Source: a bacterium (GTDB lineage: Bacteria > Planctomycetota > UBA1135 > UBA2386). Taken from it: 64,000 nucleotides of DNA. Each line of letters begins with the position of its first letter. The first letter of the stretch is position 1. Made by a program: the position numbers and the translations under genes. The stretch lies in the NCBI GenBank assembly GCA_024743115.1, contig JANSXC010000023.1, forward strand, positions 1 to 64,000. The letters are read 5' to 3'. Below, in pieces: positions 33,813-42,833 of the stretch. The notes under the pieces were generated by a model. The model was not told where the DNA came from and searched no databases. It saw only the letters and a list, made by a program, of their open reading frames with translations.

Positions 33813-36785
33813 TCAGCGCATCTTCTCGAGGCAGCGGGAGCGGGCGGCCTTCAGCTGACCGTTCCGTGGGGCGAGTTCGAGGGCGCGGTCGTAGGCCTTT
33901 AGCGCGTCCCTGTACTTCTCGAGTCGATAGAGCACATCGGCGTAGGTCGCGTGCAGCTGGACGTCCGATGGGAAGCGTTGCAGCGCCGCTTCGAGTACGG
34001 AACGTGCCTGCGGGCCGTTACCCATCTGGACGAGGAGTCGCGCCGCTGATGCGACAGGCGTCGAGTCCCGTGGATCGGCGACGCTCAACCGTTGCCAGAT
34101 GCCGAGCGCTTCTTTGGCTCGACCGCGCTCGGTCAGCATCCGCGCGGTGTCCTTGAGGACGAGCGGATACTCCGGGACGACATCGAGGGCCCGCAACATG
34201 TTGCGAAGCGCCATGTCGGGCTCTTTGTCACGCAGATCCCTGCTGGCCTGGAGGACGAGGATGAAGCCGGTGAGCCAATCGGCGTCGCTCATCCCGACTT
34301 CGGGGTTCGCGGGCACCGAGGCCAGTGCGCGCGGAGGATAATCGGGCACGAGCGACGCGAGTCGCCCGAGGTGCGTCATCTGATACCGCAGATCGTCACG
34401 GCACTGCAGTTCGGCGAGGCCGCTAGCCGCGAGTTCGTCGAGCACCCGCTTTGGCGAGAAAGTCAGGACGGGCGGATCGGTCGGATCGTGAAACACGTGC
34501 GAGAAGTCGTTCCGCAGGTCACTGACGCCGGGGTCGTCACCGAAGCGTTCGATCAGCTCCGGACCACACATCTGAACGCGCAGCAGCAGATCGACCGGTG
34601 TGTGGATGCCCGTCGGGCGCAGGTCCGAGCGGACGCCGTTGGAGGCGCGAAAGCGGGACTCGAGGACCGGCAATCGGAAGGGCTTCTTGCTGCCGACGAT
34701 TACGTAGTTGGTGTCGCTGCCAACGATCAGCAGGCTATGGGGGAAGACATGGATGAACGACGCGATGGCCGCCCGCATGGCCGGCATCGGCATCTGATCG
34801 ATCGGAAACCACTGCGACATCATCCCGTCGGGCGTGAGGTGATCGCGGGCGTCGCGGTAGTACTCCGTCGAGTAGAGACGCGAGACCCCGGGGAACATCG
34901 GGGGCGGCGGTTCGCTCGTGATCAGGTCGTAGGTCGCGTCCGCGATGCTCAGGTAGCGCCGGCCGTCGTCATGGATCAGGCGAACGCGCTCGTCCTCGAT
35001 GACACCGCGATTGTGCTTTTCGAACTCGGGTGCCGTTTCGAACACGCGGTGGTTGAGGTCGACGATGTCGATCTGCTCGATGCTCTTGTTCGACGCGATC
35101 GACGACGCCGTGTTGCCGACGCCGAAGCAGATCAGCAGCGCGGACTTCGGCTGTTCCTGAAGAAGCAGCGGGAACTGCGCCATGATCCGCATGTATCGCT
35201 GCGCGGGGATGTTGCAGCCCGACATCGAATGATGGTCGAAGTAGAGTGCATCGCCCTCGGGTGCCGCGACGACGTAGGTGGTGTTGGCGCCGTTGCTCTT
35301 CAAGGCGCGGATCTTGTACTTCGCCGGCGGCGATTCGGGCGGAAACCAGTCGGCGGGAAAGTCGGCCGGAATCGTGAGCGCCGCGACGAGCGAGCCGCCG
35401 GCGAGCACGCCGACCGGCAGGCCGATCCGGTTCGACGCGGGGCGGACGAGCCACATCGTCAGCGCGGAGAGCGCGAACAGCGTCAGCATCAGGCGCATTG
35501 CGTAGAACATGTTCACGGCCGGTACGAACGTCGTGAACGCGACCACGCCGACGCAGAACGCGACGGTATTGGCGCCGTAGAGTCGGCCGAGATGCTGGCC
35601 GGCAGCCTGCGCCGAGTTGCACATACGCGGCAGCAGCAGCGACATCAGGTAGAACGCCGGGAATACGAAGATGCCCGTGAAGACCAGAACTGCACCGAGG
35701 CTGTAGCCGAACGGGAAGAACTGGAAGCTCGAGCTCGTACCGGGCGGCAAGGGTGGCTGTGCGGCGATCGCGTTGGCGTTGTCGCCGGCGTTGGCCCAGT
35801 GTGCCAGATCGTGGCCCGCGCCCCAGACGAGCGCGTAGATCGCGAACGCGGCGGTGACGGCGATCTGGAGGTGGCGGAACCGCAGGCCCTGCCACCAGCG
35901 AACGGTCGCGCTACCGAGGAAGATCGCGAGGATCGCCCAGAACGAAACGCATGACAGGACGGCACCCGTCTTGCAGTCGAAGAACTGGATTCGGCGCAGG
36001 ACGTCCGCTTCGAATGCACCGGCGAGCAGCCCGCTCAAGATCGCGACGAACAAGAGTACCCGTGGGCCGTACACGGGTTCGCCGGCCTCGTCAGGTTGTT
36101 CCGCTGCCTTCTGGGTCTCGACTGCAGCGGGTGCGGCGGTCGGCTCGTCTGCCGTTGCCGTGGCCTTGCCACCCAAGGTGAGGAACCACATGCCGAGCCC
36201 GAGGTTGATCACGGCAAGCGTGCCGAACATCACGTAGTGCCCGAGCCACGGCAGGAGCCCGAACTCGCACGCCAGCACGCCGAGGCATGCACCGACGGTG
36301 TTCCATGCGTAGAGCACGGACGGCAGGGTTGCCCGTCCGCCGAACGCGCTGCAGAGCAGCGGGAACGTCACGCCCATGAAGAAGCACGGCACGAAGACGC
36401 ACGCGACGCTGAGTGCGAACTGCAGTGACGATGCGGCGAGCGTGGGTTCGTGGATGTCGCCCGTGGCCTCGTACGGAAACGTTCCGATGACAGTGGCCGG
36501 CAGGAACGGCAACAGCAACGTGAGCGCCGTCGTGATTGCGACGAGGATCTCGACGAGTCCGTAGAGTCGCAGTTGGCTCTGCATGCCGAGCCAGCTGCCG
36601 AGCCGCGTCGTGACGGCACGGCTGACGAGGCTACCGAGCCCGATGCCACCGATGAAGTTCGCGAGAACGAACGCGAACGTCAGGTTCGTCGATCCGAAAC
36701 GATCGGTGAAGACGCGAAACCAGGCGACCTGGAACCCGAGGCTCAGGAAGCCGGAAAGCGCGTACGGCAGGTAGATGCGTAGCAT
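33813..36785 (-). CDS. Membrane spermidine synthase-like protein with C-terminal TPRs
   Basis: A 990-residue protein. Roughly residues 1-490 hold about twelve hydrophobic segments. Residues about 500-760 are a spermidine-synthase/methyltransferase-like fold: ALLICFGVGNTASSIA (SAM-type loop), DIVDLNHRVFE (acidic second strand), IHDDGRRYL and YDLITSEPPPPMFPGVSRLYSTEYY. In true aminopropyltransferases the segment after YDLI holds catalytic Asp residues (I-x-D-x-x-DP); here it is SEPPPP, so classic polyamine synthesis is doubtful. Residues about 850-990 carry TPR repeats (for example HATYADVLYRLEKYRDALKAYDRAL). Such fused proteins are frequent in planctomycetes and deltaproteobacteria and remain poorly understood. 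Confidence 0.85.
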   Translation of the reverse strand: MLRIYLPYALSGFLSLGFQVAWFRVFTDRFGSTNLTFAFVLANFIGGIGLGSLVSRAVTTRLGSWLGMQSQLRLYGLVEILVAITTALTLLLPFLPATVIGTFPYEATGDIHEPTLAASSLQFALSVACVFVPCFFMGVTFPLLCSAFGGRATLPSVLYAWNTVGACLGVLACEFGLLPWLGHYVMFGTLAVINLGLGMWFLTLGGKATATADEPTAAPAAVETQKAAEQPDEAGEPVYGPRVLLFVAILSGLLAGAFEADVLRRIQFFDCKTGAVLSCVSFWAILAIFLGSATVRWWQGLRFRHLQIAVTAAFAIYALVWGAGHDLAHWANAGDNANAIAAQPPLPPGTSSSFQFFPFGYSLGAVLVFTGIFVFPAFYLMSLLLPRMCNSAQAAGQHLGRLYGANTVAFCVGVVAFTTFVPAVNMFYAMRLMLTLFALSALTMWLVRPASNRIGLPVGVLAGGSLVAALTIPADFPADWFPPESPPAKYKIRALKSNGANTTYVVAAPEGDALYFDHHSMSGCNIPAQRYMRIMAQFPLLLQEQPKSALLICFGVGNTASSIASNKSIEQIDIVDLNHRVFETAPEFEKHNRGVIEDERVRLIHDDGRRYLSIADATYDLITSEPPPPMFPGVSRLYSTEYYRDARDHLTPDGMMSQWFPIDQMPMPAMRAAIASFIHVFPHSLLIVGSDTNYVIVGSKKPFRLPVLESRFRASNGVRSDLRPTGIHTPVDLLLRVQMCGPELIERFGDDPGVSDLRNDFSHVFHDPTDPPVLTFSPKRVLDELAASGLAELQCRDDLRYQMTHLGRLASLVPDYPPRALASVPANPEVGMSDADWLTGFILVLQASRDLRDKEPDMALRNMLRALDVVPEYPLVLKDTARMLTERGRAKEALGIWQRLSVADPRDSTPVASAARLLVQMGNGPQARSVLEAALQRFPSDVQLHATYADVLYRLEKYRDALKAYDRALELAPRNGQLKAARSRCLEKMR

Positions 36786-36856
36786 GAGTGAGGGCGCGGC
36801 GGTGCAGCGTGGGCCTGGACCGGATCGCAGTCAAGGCGCGCCGATTCGGAGTCGGA

Positions 36857-39800
36857 CTAATGCCCTGATGACTGCGCCTTTGCCGTGTCGATCTGCAGCC
36901 TCGCCCGTTCTTCTGCCGTCATTTCGCGGCGGTGATGCGCCCGCACGAACGCCAGTGGGTCGAGAGGCCAGGTATGCGCGAAGCCGTGGTCGGACACCGT
37001 TACGAGGTAGTCCCCTGTCGGGGCGAAACTCGCATCGAACATCGGTACGGCGCGGCTGCCGACGATTCGCAGTCGGGCGCCGCTCGTCGCGTTCCAGAGC
37101 GCTGCGCTGCCGTCCCACGAAGTGCTCAATACGGTCCGGTCATCGGGCGAGAAGCTGACGTCGTACACGACCGACTCGTGCCCCTGCAGTCTGCGCGCGT
37201 CCGTTCCGTCGTGCCACAGCCAGATGCCGCCTTGCTGATCCGCAGCGACGACGCGTTCGCCACGGTGGTCGTAGCGCGCGCTCGTGACGAAGGGGTCGGT
37301 CTTGAACAGCGTGCGCCGTTCGCCGGTGTCGAGGTCGAGCTCTTCGGCGGTGCCGCGACTGCAGCCGAGCAGCATGCGATTGCGGAGGGGGTGCATCGCG
37401 ACCGAGAAGACGAAGCCCTGGCCGGCATCGTGGCGCGCGAGCTCCTTGCCCGAGCGACGATCCCACAGCACGACGAAGCTGTGGTCGTCCGATTCGATCA
37501 CGGTCACGAGTCGGCGGCCGTCGCGCAGGAATCCGGCGCGCGGTGTCCGGCCGACGTTGTAGAAGTTGGCGAGGCCGCGAATCGCGAGCGGTTCGGGCAG
37601 CCGACCTGGTTGCTCTGATCGCAGCGCAACGGTGTCGTAGAGCCACGCTCTTCCGGATGCGGCGGCGATCAGAACCTGGTCGCTGCCTGGCGAACACAGC
37701 AGCGTGTAGCGCATGTCGACGACCCTGGTCGGAACGTCCGCGCAGTGCCGCGTCGTTGCCGTGGCCCGATCGTAGGCGTGGAGCCGTCCACGGTTGTCGA
37801 TGCTGTAGACGGTCCTGGTGTCCGGACTCGGGCAGGCCCAGATCGCGCGCGCCGGGCGGTCGCTGCCGAACGAGTGGCGGCGTTGACCATCGCGCAGGTT
37901 CCAGATCCCGGCGGCGCCACGGTCGCCGGACACGATCAATTCTTCACCGTCCGCGCTGAACTGGGCGCTGGTCATGCGGCCGGCGGCCTGCAAGCGTTGG
38001 GCCGCCATCGGGGCGTGTGTAGACCAGAGTCGCACGGTGCCATCGGCCGATGCCGTCGCGAGCAGCGAGCCATCGGGTGAGAAGCGTGCATCGACGACGG
38101 ATCGCCGGTGACCGCCGAAGCGGCGAACGATTCGGCCGTGATCCGTATGCCAGAGGATCGCCGTGCGGTCGAACGACGTCGTGACCGCGAACGGGCCCGA
38201 AGGATGCGCGGCGACGGAGAACAGGCCGGAGCGATGGCCCGTCGCGATGAACCGACGCTCGCCCGTGTCGGCGTTCCAGCTCCAGAGCCGATTGTCCGTG
38301 GAGGCACAGAACAACGTCGAGCCATCCGGCGACAACGTCGCGCCGCCGAGTTCGGGCATCGGATGCGTGAATGTCCGCTGCGGTTCGTCGGCTGCGGTTC
38401 GCCAGATCACGGCGCGCCCGTCGTTACCGCTGCTCGCGAGTGTGCCACCACGAAACGTCAGGCTCGTGATCGCCTCGGAGTGGCCCTGCCAGCTGCGGTC
38501 GAGCTGCCACCCCCGACCCGATGACGAGCGGGCGAACCGATGGATCTGTCCGGCGGCATCGCCGGCGACGAAACCGCCGGGGGCAGTTGCGATTGCGGTC
38601 ACGGGGTGGTCGCCGACGGTGTAGTGGCCGACTGCGTCCTTGATGAATCGCCAGACGAAGACCGTGCCATCGTCGTCGCCGATCGCGACCTGGTCGGGCG
38701 CGAGGAACGCAAGGCATCGCCGCGTCGTACCCTGGCCAGGGAGCAGCAATCGCTTGTCGGTCACCGTGTTGAGCAGGTGCGCCGAACCGTCGTCGCATGC
38801 GCATGCCAGCCACCGGCCCTCGGGGGAGAACGCGATCGCGTGCACCGTTCCGGCTCCGAGGTCCCAGATCCGTTCGTCCCACGGTTGTTGGAGCGCGTGA
38901 AACAGCGCGTCGTCGGCCGACGCGTCGGGACAACGCTCGGTGCCGAGCAACGCGAGCGAGAGCGCGAGCCCGGGCTGACGATCCGCCAGCGTCCTGGCGT
39001 TCGCGATCAGTCGCATGCCGTCACTGGCGCGGCGCGCAGACCGCTCGTTCGTCAGCGCCTCGTGCGCGCCGCGCTCGGCATCGATCGCGCGGTCGAGCAG
39101 GGCGAGCGACGAGCCGAGGAGCAGAACGAGCAGCAAACCGATCGCTGCGGGCAGCGGGTTCTGTTGGACCCATCGCAACATGCGAAGGATCGGTCCCGGC
39201 GTGCGTGCCAACGGACGTTCGCCGGCAGTGAGACGGCGAAGATCCGTTACCAGCGCCGATGCATCGCCGTAGCGTTGGTCGGGGTCCTTCTCGAGGCAGG
39301 TCGCGATGACCGTGGCAGCCTCGCGCGTGACGTTCGGGTTGCTGCGCCGCGCGTTCGCCGCCGCATCGCAGGTGATCGCGCGGTAGAGCCCTTCACGCGT
39401 GGCGGCTTCGAACGGTCGTTCGCCGGTCACGAGCTCGAAGAGCACGACACCGAGCGACCAGATGTCACTGCGCGCGTCATGGCCCTGCCGCCGACCGCGC
39501 TGTTGAACCAGGGCCTCGGGCGGCATGTATGCGGGGGTGCCGATCGTCGCATCGCCCGTGAGCGAGACGCCGGCCTGCTCGTCGCGCGCGAGTCCGAAGT
39601 CGACGAGTACCGGCACGCCGTGGTGGTCGATCCGCACGTTGCCGGGTTTCACGTCGCGATGGAGGATGCCCACCGCATGCGCGGCCGCGAGTCCGTCGGC
39701 GAGCTGTGCACAGATTTCGATCGCCTCGCGGATCTTGGCCGGGCCGGGGCGTCGTTCGCGCGTCGGCCGCAGCTCAGCGAGGCTCGGGCCATCGACGAAG

Positions 39801-40261
39801 CGCATCGCCAGGAAGAGGTGGTCGTCGAGCCGTCCGGCATCGTAGACCGCGCATAGCGACGGGTGATCGAGTCGTCGCGCGAGCTCGGCTTCGCGTTCGA
39901 AGCGCCGCGTCGCGACGTCGTTGTCGTCGCGCGAGCGCGGGACGAGCTTCAACGCCACGACCCGGCCGTGTCGTGAATCGGCCGCGCGCCAGACCTCCCC
40001 CTGCGCACCGCGGCCGACACGTTCCTGTAGTTCGAACGGGCCGACGCGCTGACCGCTCGCGCAGGGCGTCGGCTCCGGTCCGACCTGTGTGCCACCGGTG
40101 TCGGCGAGGATCTCGCGGCGCGCGACCAGCACGGCATCGAGCTGTTCCTGCAACTCGGAAGGCATCCGCGTGCGCGTCGACGCCGTCTCGTCGTCCGCGA
40201 GTCCGCGCAGCTCGCGATCGATCGCGTCGAGCTCTTCGTTGCTGGGGGGGCGGTCGTTCAC
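36857..40261 (-). CDS. Transmembrane Ser/Thr kinase with WD40 beta-propeller(s)
   Basis: A 1134-residue protein. Kinase domain at about residues 75-345: RVGRGAQGEVW, Lys105 in VALK, HRDVKPGN (201-208), DFG (221-223), MPPEA. A membrane helix lies at about 370-389, and from about 470 to 1100 there are WD40-type repeats (for example DARFSPDGSLLATASADGTVRLWS) enough for two propellers. WD40 kinases of this layout are typical of planctomycetes and sense or scaffold unknown partners. The longest frame starts upstream, but a GTG at 40261 overlaps the sigma gene stop in GTGA, so sigma factor and kinase are translationally coupled. Confidence 0.92.
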   Translation of the reverse strand: MNDRPPSNEELDAIDRELRGLADDETASTRTRMPSELQEQLDAVLVARREILADTGGTQVGPEPTPCASGQRVGPFELQERVGRGAQGEVWRAADSRHGRVVALKLVPRSRDDNDVATRRFEREAELARRLDHPSLCAVYDAGRLDDHLFLAMRFVDGPSLAELRPTRERRPGPAKIREAIEICAQLADGLAAAHAVGILHRDVKPGNVRIDHHGVPVLVDFGLARDEQAGVSLTGDATIGTPAYMPPEALVQQRGRRQGHDARSDIWSLGVVLFELVTGERPFEAATREGLYRAITCDAAANARRSNPNVTREAATVIATCLEKDPDQRYGDASALVTDLRRLTAGERPLARTPGPILRMLRWVQQNPLPAAIGLLLVLLLGSSLALLDRAIDAERGAHEALTNERSARRASDGMRLIANARTLADRQPGLALSLALLGTERCPDASADDALFHALQQPWDERIWDLGAGTVHAIAFSPEGRWLACACDDGSAHLLNTVTDKRLLLPGQGTTRRCLAFLAPDQVAIGDDDGTVFVWRFIKDAVGHYTVGDHPVTAIATAPGGFVAGDAAGQIHRFARSSSGRGWQLDRSWQGHSEAITSLTFRGGTLASSGNDGRAVIWRTAADEPQRTFTHPMPELGGATLSPDGSTLFCASTDNRLWSWNADTGERRFIATGHRSGLFSVAAHPSGPFAVTTSFDRTAILWHTDHGRIVRRFGGHRRSVVDARFSPDGSLLATASADGTVRLWSTHAPMAAQRLQAAGRMTSAQFSADGEELIVSGDRGAAGIWNLRDGQRRHSFGSDRPARAIWACPSPDTRTVYSIDNRGRLHAYDRATATTRHCADVPTRVVDMRYTLLCSPGSDQVLIAAASGRAWLYDTVALRSEQPGRLPEPLAIRGLANFYNVGRTPRAGFLRDGRRLVTVIESDDHSFVVLWDRRSGKELARHDAGQGFVFSVAMHPLRNRMLLGCSRGTAEELDLDTGERRTLFKTDPFVTSARYDHRGERVVAADQQGGIWLWHDGTDARRLQGHESVVYDVSFSPDDRTVLSTSWDGSAALWNATSGARLRIVGSRAVPMFDASFAPTGDYLVTVSDHGFAHTWPLDPLAFVRAHHRREMTAEERARLQIDTAKAQSSGH

Positions 40262-40884
40262 GGTGCTTGCCGTTCGTCCGAGGTCGTGCGCAGAGCATCG
40301 CGCAGGCGCAGTAAGCCGCGGCGCAGGCGTTCCCACGCGGCGTTCTTCGAGATCCCGAGTTCGGCCGCGATGTCGCCGAGGCTGCGCGCCTCGAGCAGGT
40401 GTAGCTCGACGACGTCGCGTTGGTGGGGGCCGAGTTCTGCCAGCGCCCGCTGCAGTCGCTCGGCTTCGAGCCGTCGGTGCACGCGTCCCGGAATCGAGGT
40501 TTCGTGCGCGGCGACGTGCCCGAACTCGGACGGCGTCGCGGAACGTGCCCGACGCCGGCCCTTGGCGCCGAGGTATCTGACGCGATCGTGGATTGCGTGG
40601 CGGGCGATGGTCGCGAGCCAGCGCAACACGGAATCCTCACCACGATCCTCGAAAGCGGGCAGCCGGTGCCAGGCGGTCTGCAACACCTGCTGTGCCAGAT
40701 CCTCGGCGTCGCTGTCGGCGAGCAGGACGTCGCGGCCGTGGCGCGTGATCAGTGCAATGAGGCGGGCGCGGTACGGCGTGACGAGCCGCGCGAACGCCTG
40801 CGGATCGCCAGCCTGCGCCGCCGCGAGATCGCGGTCACCAGGCGAGGCAGTGGTCGTCGAGGAGTCTTCGGAGGCGCGGGTCAC
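40258..40884 (-). CDS. ECF-type sigma factor coupled to the WD40 kinase
   Basis: A 208-residue sigma factor starting at GTG. Region 2 spans about residues 25-100 (DPQAFARLVTPYRARLIALI, then DAEDLAQQVLQTAWHRLP and VLRWLATIARHAIHDRVR) and region 4 about 140-200 (QRDVVELHLLEARSLGDIAAELG, then KNAAWERLRRGLLRLRDAL). Its last codons overlap the kinase GTG by 4 bases. Divergent from the thioredoxin-fold gene at 40950 across a 65-base gap, so one short region must carry both promoters. Confidence 0.92.
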   Translation of the reverse strand: MTRASEDSSTTTASPGDRDLAAAQAGDPQAFARLVTPYRARLIALITRHGRDVLLADSDAEDLAQQVLQTAWHRLPAFEDRGEDSVLRWLATIARHAIHDRVRYLGAKGRRRARSATPSEFGHVAAHETSIPGRVHRRLEAERLQRALAELGPHQRDVVELHLLEARSLGDIAAELGISKNAAWERLRRGLLRLRDALRTTSDERQAP

Positions 40885-40949
40885 GGGGAGGAAAGAATCT
40901 AATTCGGGCCTGGACGTTGCGGCCAGCCCCTCCCTCTACAGGGTGCGTC

Positions 40950-42833
40950 ATGCAGAACTCGTTCAATCGCGTATCGTTGGTGGCGGCACTCGTCGCGGCG
41001 ACCCTCCCGTCACAAGGTCGGCCATCACCGGATCGGCCATCACCGGATCGACCATCACCGAGCAGACCGTGTGACAGCTCCCGGATCGAGTGGGTGCTGC
41101 CCGGCCACTTCGAGGTCGCACGGAAGCGTGCGGTTGCCGAACAGCGGATGATCCTGATCAAGGGCATTTCATTCGGCGTGGACGAGAAGGGGGCGAGCTG
41201 CGCGACGGCCGGCACCTGGTGACCCGGCGCCGAACCCATGCGAGCCGGGTGCTTCGCAGAACGACGTGTCATCGACCTGATCAACCGGCGCTTCGTGCCG
41301 TTCTTCTTCAATCGCGGAGGGCCCGGCAAGGGGCGAGACGCGAAGGCCTCGGCGTTCGTCGACGGTCAGACGGAGAACCCCTGGGCCTACTTCGCCGCGT
41401 TCTCGCCGGACGGCCGGATCCTGGGCGAGACCGAACTCTACGCCGACAAAGACGCGGTCTTCGAGTGGCTGCGTGAGTTGCTGGCCGACCATCCCGAGTA
41501 CGCGAAGGCTCCGGCCGGTGAGGCCGAGACCGCGCCATCGCGGGGGGCGCTTCTCGAAGAGCTCGGCGACTACGACGGCGCCCTCGCGGCGTACGCGGCG
41601 ACTGCGGGTGAACCTGCGGTTCGACTGGCGGCCCGACTCGGCGAGCTGCGAATCGCGCGCTATCGCGCGGACTGGCCGCGGCATGCCGAACTCGAAGAGG
41701 GCATGCGCGGTGGCGAGCACGCCGAAGCGGCCGCAGTGGACCTCGAGCTCGAACGCGGGCGGCGGATGCTGGCCGAGAAGAACTACACCGCAGCCCGCGA
41801 CTTGCTGCAGCCGTTGACGCAACACGCGGCGGGTCATCCGCGATTGGCCGAGGTGCACTTCTATGCGGGTGTCGCGTGCTGGTTCGACGACGATCGTGAC
41901 TGGGCCAAGCTGCATTGGTGCTGGGTCGTCGAGAACCTGCCCGAGGATCGACTGCAGCGCCGCGCCTACATTGCCGCGGCGGCGGAGGCGATGCCCTACG
42001 CCAACCCCGAACTCGGCGGCTACGAAGCGCCGGTCGGCAACATCGGGACGAGCCATATCACGCGGGGCTATCAGCGCGCGTTGCGTGTTCATCGCCGATT
42101 GTTGCCGGCATTCGAACATGGTGACTGGCGTGCCGAGATCGAGCGCAAGCGTCCGATCACCAAGACTTCGACGGGCGGGGGCGCACAAGGCTCCGAGGCC
42201 GCAGAGCTCGCGGCGAAGCTGCGTGACGGCAATGCGCACGTGCCCGCGAACAATCGCATTGTCGATCGCCTCGTCGAGATCGGTCGGCCATCGATTGCGC
42301 CGCTCGTCGCGCAGATTCGCGACCGGGACGGCGAGTCACGTGGTTACTCGGCCTGGGCACTCGCCAATGTGCTGATCGGCGTCACCCCGCAGCCCGAAGA
42401 GGCGATGTCTGCGCTCGTCGAAGCAACGCGCGACGCGGATGGCTACGTCGTGGCCTTGAGTCGGTCAGGGCTCGGCAAGCTGCGGTCGGCGACGGCGGAG
42501 AATGATCGCGCGGGCGAAGAAGCGGCGGCCGAACTGCCGCGCAGCGTGACCCGGCTCGTGGCGCTGCTCGAGGACGGCAACGCGCATCGGGTGTTCAACA
42601 ATCGCGTCGTCGATCGACTCGAGGAGTGCGGCAAGACGGCGATCCCGAGCCTCGTGGCGGCGGTCAACGACGAGAGCTTTCCGGGTCGTGGCTACGCTGC
42701 GTGGGCACTGTCGCAGGTGCTCAAAGTCACGGAGTCGCGCGATGAAGTCGCACTGGCCGCGCTGCGTGCAGCCACCGAGAGCGACGATCCGTACGTTGCG
42801 ACCCTCGCGCGCTCGGGTTTGTCGACGCTATGA
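40950..42833 (+). CDS. Thioredoxin-fold/HEAT-repeat protein with in-frame TGA at the active site (candidate selenoprotein)
   Basis: Reading from ATG 40950 (signal-like VSLVAALVAATLP) the frame meets a single TGA at 41220-41222 and then stays open, in the same frame, to 42833 (627 residues in all). The halves on both sides form one thioredoxin-like domain: helix ARKRAVAEQRMILIKG, then TW-(TGA)-PGAEPM, then VIDLINRRFVPFFFN and AYFAAFSPDGRILG. In the related Thioredoxin_7 pattern the text is W-C-P-x-C-x-x-M, so the TGA replaces exactly the first active-site Cys (residue 91). A 7-bp hairpin follows at once. Selenocysteine is therefore my preferred reading; a nonsense mutation is the main alternative. 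The C-terminal half has two about 95-residue HEAT-like repeats (LRDGNAHVPANNRIVDRL and LEDGNAHRVFNNRVVDRL). It overlaps the beta-lactamase-like gene in ATGA. Confidence 0.72.
41018..41062 (+). repeat. Three tandem 15-bp repeats encoding RPSPD
   Basis: The unit TCGGCCATCACCGGA is present three times in a row (41018-41032, 41033-41047, 41048-41062); the third copy differs at two positions. It encodes a Pro/Ser/Asp/Arg-rich linker between the signal peptide and the thioredoxin-like domain. Being a multiple of three it can change copy number without frameshift. Confidence 0.85.
41222..41250 (+). promoter_or_regulatory. Hairpin directly after the in-frame TGA, SECIS-like candidate
   Basis: ACCCGGC (41222-41228) and GCCGGGT (41244-41250) form a perfect 7-bp stem with a 15-base loop. 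The stem begins with the last base of the TGA codon. Bacterial SECIS elements are hairpins immediately 3' of the UGA codon, with the apical loop roughly 16-37 bases downstream. Position and stem fit loosely; the loop lacks an obvious conserved GU, so the call is tentative. Confidence 0.45.

Noticed and set aside
34092-35954. A 620-residue plus-strand frame opposite the spermidine-synthase-like gene
   Set aside because: Antisense shadow; low-complexity composition (Arg/Glu/Val repeats) and no start signal.
40950-42833. Alternative genetic code in which TGA means Trp
   Set aside because: TGA is used as the stop of many other genes in the window, so only this codon would be reassigned; local recoding fits better.
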